DNA from: Tipula vernalis
Taxonomy: Eukaryota; Arthropoda; Insecta; Diptera; Tipulidae
Assembly: GCA_958295665.1 (NCBI GenBank)
Contig: OY282560.1
Span: 259,789,368-259,853,367 of the forward strand
Direction: 5' to 3'
DNA length: 64,000 bases
Positions 56,720-64,000 of the stretch are shown piece by piece. Made by a program: the position numbers and the translations under genes. Under the pieces are notes generated by a model. That model worked only from the letters and a program-made list of their open reading frames with translations. It was not told the origin of the DNA and made no database searches. Numbering within the stretch: position 1 is the stretch's first letter; every line of letters begins with the position of its first letter.

Positions 56720-59700
56720 ATGTTACCAACAACAACATGGAATCATGTGAAGTCAAGTGACAACCCGGCGGACATAGCATCACGTGGAACAACTCCACTG
56801 GCGCTGGCAAACAACCATTTCTGGTGGAAGGGACCTGACTTTCTTCAAAACGAGGTAATATCAGATACACCTACACCAGAAAACCTGGTGGTATTAGAAC
56901 CAAATGACTTAGAGGAAAAGGTCGTGCAAGCATTCATCGCAGTAAAAGAAGCCAACCCGTTTGCAGCACTATTCAAGCGCCATTCCAACATCAACAAATT
57001 GAAACGGATCATCGCGTACTGTAAACGTTTCATTAATCGTAATAAACTTGCAAACCAATGGAATGAAGTGCCATCAAATCAAGAACTCCAGGACGCGGAA
57101 ACTACAATCCTCAGAATCATGCAAGAACAAGATTTTCATGATGAAGTTCTCTGCCTCAAGTTTGCAAGAAAAATTAACAACAAAAGCAGGCTTGCGTCAT
57201 TGAACCCAATGGCAGGCGATGACGGCCTGTTACGTGTAAATGGGCGTTTACGAAACGCAGATCTTCCAGCCACCAGCCGATATCCGATCATTTTGGACAG
57301 CCATAATATTATCACACTACGAATCATTGAAGAAACCCACCGTAACACGATGCACGGTGGTACTCAGTTGACTTTAGCACACTTAAGAAACAAATACTGG
57401 GTTATAGATGGTAAGCGTGCTGTCCGCAATGTAGTGCGAAAATGTCTAAAATGTTTCCGCTACAAACAACACATATCGGATCAACTAATGGGCATCTTAC
57501 CAGCAGCTAGGGTTCAGCCAGGAAGAGCATTCGCAAAAACAGGAATCGACTATGCTGGTCCCATCCAATTAAGGACAACTAGAGGAAGAGGTTACAAGTC
57601 ATATAAAGGATACATAGCTCTATTCATATGCATGGTAACAAAAGCTATTCATATCGAGATAGTTAGCTGCTTAACAACAGCAGCATTCATTGTCGCCTAC
57701 AAACGATTCGTGTCCAGACGAGGCTTATGCACGGATATTTACTCCGACAACGGAACTTATTTCGTTGGAGCTGATGCTGTATTAAAGAAGAATCATCACA
57801 CCGCCATAAAATCACTACCAACCGACATCGCCGCTATGATAGCTGTTGATGGTACTAACTGGCATTTCATACCACCTCATGCTCCTCACTTCGGAGGCAT
57901 TTGGGAAGCAGGAATAAAATCAGTAAAATTCCATCTCAAGAGGGTTGTAGGAGAATCCACATTAACATTTGAAGAACTGTACACGGTAACCAGCCAAATC
58001 GAGGCATGTCTCAACTCCAGGCCATTAATAGCACTTTCAAATGATCCTTCTGATCTAACAGCACTAACACCAGGGCATTTTCTTATCGGTGATTCACTCA
58101 AGGCACCACCATCTGCGAGCATCGAAGCCATTGGGTTAAATTCAAGATGGCTCATGATTGAACAAATGGTACAACAATATTGGAAACGCTGGTCATCCGA
58201 GTACATTCACCAACTACAACAGCGGTATAAATGGAAAAATGTCCAACCCAATCTAAAAGTACACGATCTAGTACTATTAAAAGATGATCAGCTACCTGCC
58301 ACTCGATGGAAATTGGGACGTGTTCTTGAGGTTCATGCTGGCAGGGATGACCTAGTTAGAGTCGCAACAATTAAATGCCAGGATGCGACATACAAAAGAC
58401 CAATTGTCAAATTATGCAAACTTCCGATTGAGAAAGAACTTAGTCATGCAGCACCTTCACCATATATTGACAACGGCTCCTCTAGCAGTAACAGCGCAGG
58501 TCCTAGACAAGAAAAAGTCAGCAACGCATTACCTAGCAGTAACAACGCTGCTCCCAGGCAACAACCTCAGCGACGAGCAAAGCTAGGTAGAGCAAACCAA
58601 GTAGCTCTTGCAATTTTTTATTTTTGCTGCCTTCTGGGGTTAGCACAAGCAGACATCCGGATTACTCCATTCAACAAGTCCACCGGAATACATTTCGAGG
58701 AATTAGGCAAGCTCGAAATTGTGGCAATGAGATGGACATTAGTAGTTCATTACAACCTGAGCAGCTACTGGGATGAAATTGAGAATTTTAAGCAAGCTCA
58801 CACCGAGTTAACAACGGTGTGCGCGGAGCTTAATCTAAGTTGTAACATCATGCTCCAACAACTCCTATGGCAATACAATAATTTGATCGCAGATAATGTG
58901 CTATTGTTTGAAAGCAATCAGGATCGGAGACGGGTAAAATGCGGTTTCGGAGATACCGTCGGCCTGGTACTAGGGGACATGTTCGGAGTTCTTAGTCAGC
59001 GTGAGGCTGAAATATACGAGGCTCAGTTTGAGGCAATTGGCAACAACGAGAATCATCTATTGGGTCTGATAAAAAATCAAACAAGCGTAATAGATAACAC
59101 CGTAAAGTTAGTGAGACATAACTCCAACCTTACCATCACAGCGATAAACAACTTAATCAAGGAACAACATCGTCTGCGACAGGATATGATGCTGCTACAG
59201 GAATATAGAACATATGAAGATAGAGTGCGCTCAGTGTTTATAAACTTGCTTGAAATGACTTTAGTGCTTAAGAGCCTTGAGGATACACAGCAAGGCTTAC
59301 TTGACGTGGTTCATCATGTTCATCAAGACATTCTGCACCCGTCCATACTTACACCAACTCAGCTAGAAGAAGAGCTGCAAGTGATCCGACAACACGTGCC
59401 AACAACCGTTACCCTTCCGGGCCACAATATTCATGACCTCCGTTATGTGTACCAAAGTATGACCGTACGCAGCCGAGTAACCCAGAAGTATGTAATAATT
59501 GAAATCATAATACCACTTTCGTTTGCATGGGATTATACGCTTATAGCTATAATTCCTGTACCATATATTGCTCATGGAAACACGCAGTCACACATTGTCC
59601 CTTCAACTGACTATTTGGCCATGGACAATCGGCGCGAACATTTCGCGTTGATGACAAAAGAAGATGTAAACCGATGCCATATGTTCCAACATAAGCAATT

Positions 59701-60355
59701 TTTGTGTGAAGTGTCACCTATTATTTCCCTGAATGACCCTAATCAATGTGAGATAGCCATTTTGCAACGGAAGGACGGGTTAGACACAACATGCAACATT
59801 AGAACAATAAACGCTACCAACCATTGGATTAAACTTCATGTCCCAAATCAGTGGATATATGTGGTACCAAACGAAACTACTGTTGATGTCATATGTGATT
59901 CCAGAATACAGCCTTACATCTTTCGTGGTTCCGGTATAGTAGAAATCGAAGCCGGCTGTGTGTTACGAGACGCCAATATTCAAATTATTGCCATAGGGAC
60001 CGCTCAGCATAGCATCAAAAAAATGTTATATGAAACAGCACGTTTAATGCATGGTGCCCATAATTTGCACGATTTGGTTACATCGATAAAGAAGAACATG
60101 GCTTACAACGATTTAAACTTGTTGACTACACCAGAAACAACTGAGCTGGAGAACCAGTTGAATGAGTTGAGGGAGAAGGAAGTACTACCTATCCATCAGA
60201 ACATTCATCACTTTCACCATTATACGATGATTCACGTGATATTTTGGAGTTGCTTAGCTATAGGAATCAGCTGGATTACATGCAAAATAAGGGGAAGACG
60301 GATACCCAACAGACCTCCTTCTCCACTTCCAGGCTCGGCTGACAGCATTGTATAA
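56720..60355 (+). pseudogene. BEL integrase and C-terminal envelope-like domain (1211 codons open)
   Basis: Begins with the RNase H end (SSDNPADIASRG). The integrase has an H2C2 finger (HGGTQLTLAHLRNKYW and CLKCFRYK, residues 212-253) and catalytic motifs GIDYAGP, YSDNGTYFVGA and GIWEAGIKSVKFHLKR (residues about 274, 341 and 394). After a Ser/Asn/Pro linker the same frame continues into an envelope domain. This has a signal-peptide-like ALAIFYFCCLLGLAQA (about 626-641), LGKLEIVAMRWTLVVHYNLS, a basic RRR near residue 737 before a Gly-rich hydrophobic stretch, and several N-glycosylation sequons. A C-terminal membrane segment (VIFWSCLAIGISWITC, about 1172-1187) and a short basic tail close it. 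This matches F-type envelope proteins of insect retroelements. Open here, but cut off from gag-RT by the upstream lesions. Confidence 0.88.
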
Positions 60356-60361
60356 ACATTG

Positions 60362-60376
60362 TGAGAGGCGGGAGTA
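60362..60376 (+). other. Polypurine tract of the BEL element
   Basis: TGAGAGGCGGGAGTA lies immediately before the 3' LTR start at 60377, as expected for the plus-strand primer. Confidence 0.7.
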
Positions 60377-60803
60377 TGTTGAATCACGGATCAACAGGTT
60401 TTAAAATTATGTTATCTCAAAATGCTCAATATGCATTTTGTATTAAACTTATCTTTTTATATTTAAAATTATATTAATGTGTACATGTTTCATGTTACCT
60501 CAAAATGCTCAATATGCATTTTGTATATAAATTATATTTTTTTTTTTTTGCACTTTTTGATAATGTGAGAAAATTAGTATATGTTATGTATATATTTTGT
60601 ACATACATAACATATAGAATGTAGAATGAAGTGTAGAATGTATCACATTTTGTATAAATAGCACGGAATATGGTAAAATAAAGCAGAATTAAAACGAACG
60701 TTAAACTAGTTTAATTAAAAGTTCTCTCGAGTATTCGCTTGGCCCTTTCCTGGTAACCAGGCTAATACTCCCACAAATTCAAAGCAGAGGCTTTAGTTTT
60801 TCA
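60377..60803 (+). repeat. 3' LTR of the BEL element
   Basis: Near-identical to 52140-52563. Visible differences are C/T at the TATATTCTG site, T/A in GAATG(T/A)AG, G/T near the end (GGCTTGAG/GGCTTTAG) and a longer T run. Confidence 0.95.
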
Positions 60804-61100
60804 TGATTTTTACATCTCTTACAAACTTGAAAGATGGTGAAACTTACAATGATGATTTTTACATCTCTTACAAACTTGAAAGATGATGAAACTTACAAAA
60901 AATTGACAAAAAATGTTTAACGAAGAAAAACGTGCTTGGCATACGTTTGAAGACAAACAAACCAGGCCAATTAGGGTTATGGCTATAAACCTACAATCTT
61001 CGTGTAAACCGGAAAAAATAATTGATGACCTGAAAGCAAAATGATTTCAGGCAACTGAAGCATCAATAAACGATTACGTTTAGAATTTGATTCTTATACA
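60804..61100 (+). pseudogene. jockey ORF1 continued, right of the BEL element
   Basis: FYISLTNLKDDETYKKLTKN-like text is followed after a frame change by AWHTFEDKQTRPIRVMAINLQSSCKPEKIIDDLKAK, the conserved jockey ORF1 block preceding the zinc knuckles. A 49 bp segment is duplicated in tandem right at the junction (60805-60900). Confidence 0.75.
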
Positions 61101-61920
61101 CAACTATAAATTAAAAGATAAACTCAACAATGTACTAGGGCTTATTTTGATTTTGCATAGTCCTTTTTATGAAAATTAATATTTTGATTCAACATACAAT
61201 TCATTTAGCAATACAACGTATTGACAAACAATAATCTCTATTATCTAAATTTTGTATTAGCGTTACATGCAAACAACTCGTGTAGAAATCATACTCTGTC
61301 ATTTTTTTTTTAAATAAAAACCATTTAAACAGCAATTACACACTATTGTGTTGAAATATATGTACATACATAGTTATTCATATGTTACATAGAAAGCAAA
61401 CTTAATCGTATGTGCTGTCATCAACACCTTACACATAAGTATTAACACTTATGTGTTGAATACGGAAATAGTTAAACTTGTGGCAAGACAAAACAATGTA
61501 ATTCCACATAAAGATAAGAAATTATGTTTATTTAAAATTTGTTTGTTTATTTGATTTTTATTCTGCTGTAACACTAAATACTCAATACAATAAATATTAT
61601 ATGACCATATTGTTTTTAGAATTTTACAAATATGATTTTCAATTTTTAATATTTCATTTAGTTGATTCGCTTGTAAAGTTTATTTTGTTTTATATTACGT
61701 TATTTATACAACGAACTAAGGACCGTTGCAGTTCCAGATAATATTTTTAGGAACTATTCCCATTTTGAACACTTTTTATAAACATTTTTGTTGGTCATTT
61801 ACAATACCGTATCAATACAACAATATCTTATACAAATGACGAGATTCTTTAGTTTTCGGATCTCTACATTCATGGAGTTTCTTTCGCTGAAATTAAATAA
61901 TTTCACAAATAGTATTTGTA

Positions 61921-62172
61921 GTGTTTTTTTATTCGCTCCGGATAGCTGCTATCGAGAGCCGTCATTTTTATACGCCTAAATTTAAATTTGACGCGCTATT
62001 TATTGATAAACTAAACTTATTTAACATCAAACTATCATTTTTAATTCAATTGTTTAGCGAAAACTTGATATAAAAAATATTTGGCTCTACCTATTTATAC
62101 GGAGCGCTATCCGGAGCCACTTTTCATATGACGGCTCTCGATAGCAGCTATCCGGAGCGAATAAAAAAACAC
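61921..62172. mobile_element. 252 bp MITE with about 45 bp terminal repeats, TA-flanked
   Basis: GTGTTTTTTTATTCGCTCCGGATAGCTGCTATCGAGAGCCGTCAT is repeated in exact inverse at the right end, and TA lies on both sides. A further GGAGCGCTATCCGGAGCC copy of the motif lies just inside the right arm. Non-coding. Confidence 0.88.
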
Positions 62173-63785
62173 TACTATTATTTACCTGCAAAATACAGGG
62201 TACTCCGATAGTTCAATTATAAAATCTCGAGATTTAACATAAGCTGTATATCTGCTTTTCTACTAATCTGCTATAAAATGCATAGAAGTCCGCCTACTAG
62301 AATGTTTTAGCCCTAACCTTAATCCAACGTAACGTTGCCTATGATTTCCTTTTGGATAAACATCATCCAAATTCTTGATATTCTCAATCTATACGAAAAT
62401 ATATTGTAAAATCATTCAAAAATAACCATCTAAATTAAATTCTACACGCTTAATTTAATAACAATAACATTTTGAAAAATCTTTTAAAAATTTACCTTGA
62501 CATACATTTTCCATTCTGATCTTGAATTATACTTGAATTGGGACAGTCATCAATATTAATTTTTATCTCATTACGAAAACAAAATTATTGTCGTTCTTCT
62601 TATGAACAATTTGACGAATCTCATGAGAATTCATCAAAAATATTTGTCTGTTTAATTTTAATTACATTTACTAAATAAATTATAATAATTAGTATACAAC
62701 AACATTTTGAATAAATTGGCAATTTAGACTTGAGTTACTCGGGAAATCCCAAATTCGAAAATTTGAACAAAGTTAGTATAGCAAATATCTTACATAGTGA
62801 GGTACTGACTGCCATTGCTTTGGTTGAAATTCTTTGAAAACTGAAAGTTCATTTTTGTCGACTTAATAAATTAATTATGATCTAATTTTGATCATTTCAT
62901 CAGCTATCTCCATTTAAAATAAAACATAACAACTACAAAAATTCTAATAACATTTTTAGAGCAGCATGATACCTAAAAGTGATCAATAAATTCGATTTTA
63001 AACAAACATAATTGAATACAACAACAACAAAAACTAAACAGTCATCGTAATATACATAAAACCCGGTAAGAAGAATATAAAACAAATTAAGATTCTCCAC
63101 AGGAGGGTTTGTTTAGCTGTTAAGAAATAACAGAAATTTTAATCGTAAACCCAACTGCTACCAAATACATCTTGTTGATTGAGGTATTAGGTGATTGATT
63201 TTTTGGTGGCCAAAATGTTTCTATTCTAAACTATTTTCAGATTCGACCAACCTATAATTATTTTTGTTTTGTTTGCATTGCAAATGAGGAAAATCAATTA
63301 TTTGCTTTCATCAGCGTCTTAGGTGTTCTTATGTGTAAAAATGCCTTAACACATGGGTGTGAAGTTTATAACAAAAAAATAACACGTATACGTATACAAT
63401 TCCAATTGGAGTTTTTTTTTTTGTGAGTGTGAGTGATTTACACTGTAAAAAATACAGTTTTATGAGATAGACATATACAAGTGGAAGAGATGTGTTTCTT
63501 TCTAATATTATGTTATATGTAATGTTTTAAAAAAAACATATGAGTGAAAAATTACATTGAGTTAAATACAAGTTATTTTAAATTCTAAAAATGAAATATT
63601 TTACATTAAGTTGGACAGCTCCTACTACAACATAAGAGAAAAAGAGAATTTATTTTGTATATTCTTCTAATATAAGGCCAAATTTTATTGTTAGATATGG
63701 ATATTGTTTTAACAAATAAACAACACAGCAACTACCGCAAGATTAGATTAATGATAATTAATAGCTTTAGGTGTGGAGTATAGGG

Positions 63786-64000
63786 AGTAGGGATTGTCGC
63801 ATGATGCCACTAGTGGAGAATAATAGCCTTAAGTATTGTGAATCGAATGATGTATACCACATTTCTTAATGGTGGGGAGGAATATCAAATTTTAAATATA
63901 TAGTTACGTCATATCGCTTTTGCTCGTTTGAGTAATTTATTGTTCAAACCAATGATACTAATATCACAGGGATTGTCGCAAAATGCCATTATTGGGGAAT
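63786..64000. repeat. Direct repeat with about 182 bp spacing at the right edge
   Basis: AGGGATTGTCGCATGATGCCACTAGTGGAGAAT (63787) recurs as AGGGATTGTCGCAAAATGCCATTATTGGGGAAT (63968-64000). It may be the start of a tandem array continuing outside the window. Confidence 0.6.

Larger units (their letters stand above)
52140..60803 (+). mobile_element. BEL/Pao (roo-like) LTR retrotransposon with envelope domain
   Basis: Complete from LTR to LTR, about 8.66 kb. LTRs of 424 and 427 bp differ at about four substitutions plus T-run length, so the insertion is recent. Leader (52564-52877), then a single ancestral frame: gag, aspartic protease, RT, RNase H, integrase, envelope, ending at 60355. It is broken by one frameshift (about 55935) and one stop (56705-56707). 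Inserted into jockey ORF1. No obvious target-site duplication. Confidence 0.95.
61101..64000. other. Gene-free AT-rich right end
   Basis: No gene recognised. Contains one MITE and a short direct repeat, listed separately. Confidence 0.5.

Noticed and set aside
53204..59575. Many minus-strand ORFs of 60-109 codons across the BEL element
   Set aside because: Antisense shadows of the long BEL frame.
1..64000. CRISPR arrays, prokaryotic operons, rRNA or functional tRNA genes
   Set aside because: The regular repeats seen are minisatellites and microsatellites; coding content is insect transposons. No rRNA or well-formed tRNA was seen.

Overview
The window looks like transposon-packed, probably heterochromatic DNA from an insect, most likely a fly (Diptera). 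This rests on the families present (jockey-type LINEs, a roo-like BEL/Pao element with an envelope domain, Ty3/gypsy elements, mariner/Tc1, hAT-like and PIF/Harbinger elements), the very AT-rich background, and one short fly-sized candidate intron. No intact single-copy host gene was found. The one recognisable host-derived sequence is a decayed piece related to the splicing factor SF3B1 (37.2-38.3 kb, minus strand).

1-10.2 kb: a Ty3/gypsy element on the minus strand (intact gag, intact visible part of pol, Lys-type primer binding site, about 1.7 kb LTR) sits inside the 3' part of a mariner element. Next to it is a 5'-truncated CR1/jockey-group LINE whose endonuclease-reverse transcriptase ORF is still open.

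10.2-30 kb: a badly decayed jockey-type LINE, about 5 kb of gene-free DNA with a possible tiny spliced ORF at 18.4 kb, a second Ty3/gypsy element (18.99-23.2 kb) with TA microsatellites, frameshifts and an internal deletion that fuses RNase H to integrase, and then small relics. These are a 154 bp inverted-repeat MITE, Tc1/mariner pieces, a LINE with the inverted arrangement expected from twin priming, and another LINE reverse transcriptase relic.

30-40 kb: a mosaic of duplicated blocks. Block A (about 1.8 kb, carrying a roughly 120 bp tandem array) occurs twice, block C+B (about 1.37 kb) twice, and block B alone once more. One copy of A carries a 121 bp near-perfect hairpin that the other lacks. 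The SF3B1 relic lies between A2 and C2.

40-49.7 kb: a TA-flanked Tc1/mariner-type element holding a repeat R, itself split by a 905 bp hAT-like element. A second copy of R at 49 kb preserves the empty site. A LINE endonuclease relic (44.7-45.1 kb) and a nearly complete but decayed PIF/Harbinger element with transposase and MADF remains (47.25-49.04 kb) follow.

50-64 kb: jockey relics. One of them has its ORF1 split by a young BEL/Pao element (52.14-60.80 kb) with nearly identical LTRs, gag-protease-RT-RNase H-integrase and a C-terminal envelope domain, broken by one frameshift and one stop codon. The last 3 kb hold a 252 bp MITE and a short direct repeat but no gene.

Most sequence here is explained by repeated nested insertion. 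Junctions, target-site duplications and duplicated blocks give relative ages: decayed jockey and mariner copies are old hosts, and the gypsy element at the left edge and the BEL element are young arrivals.
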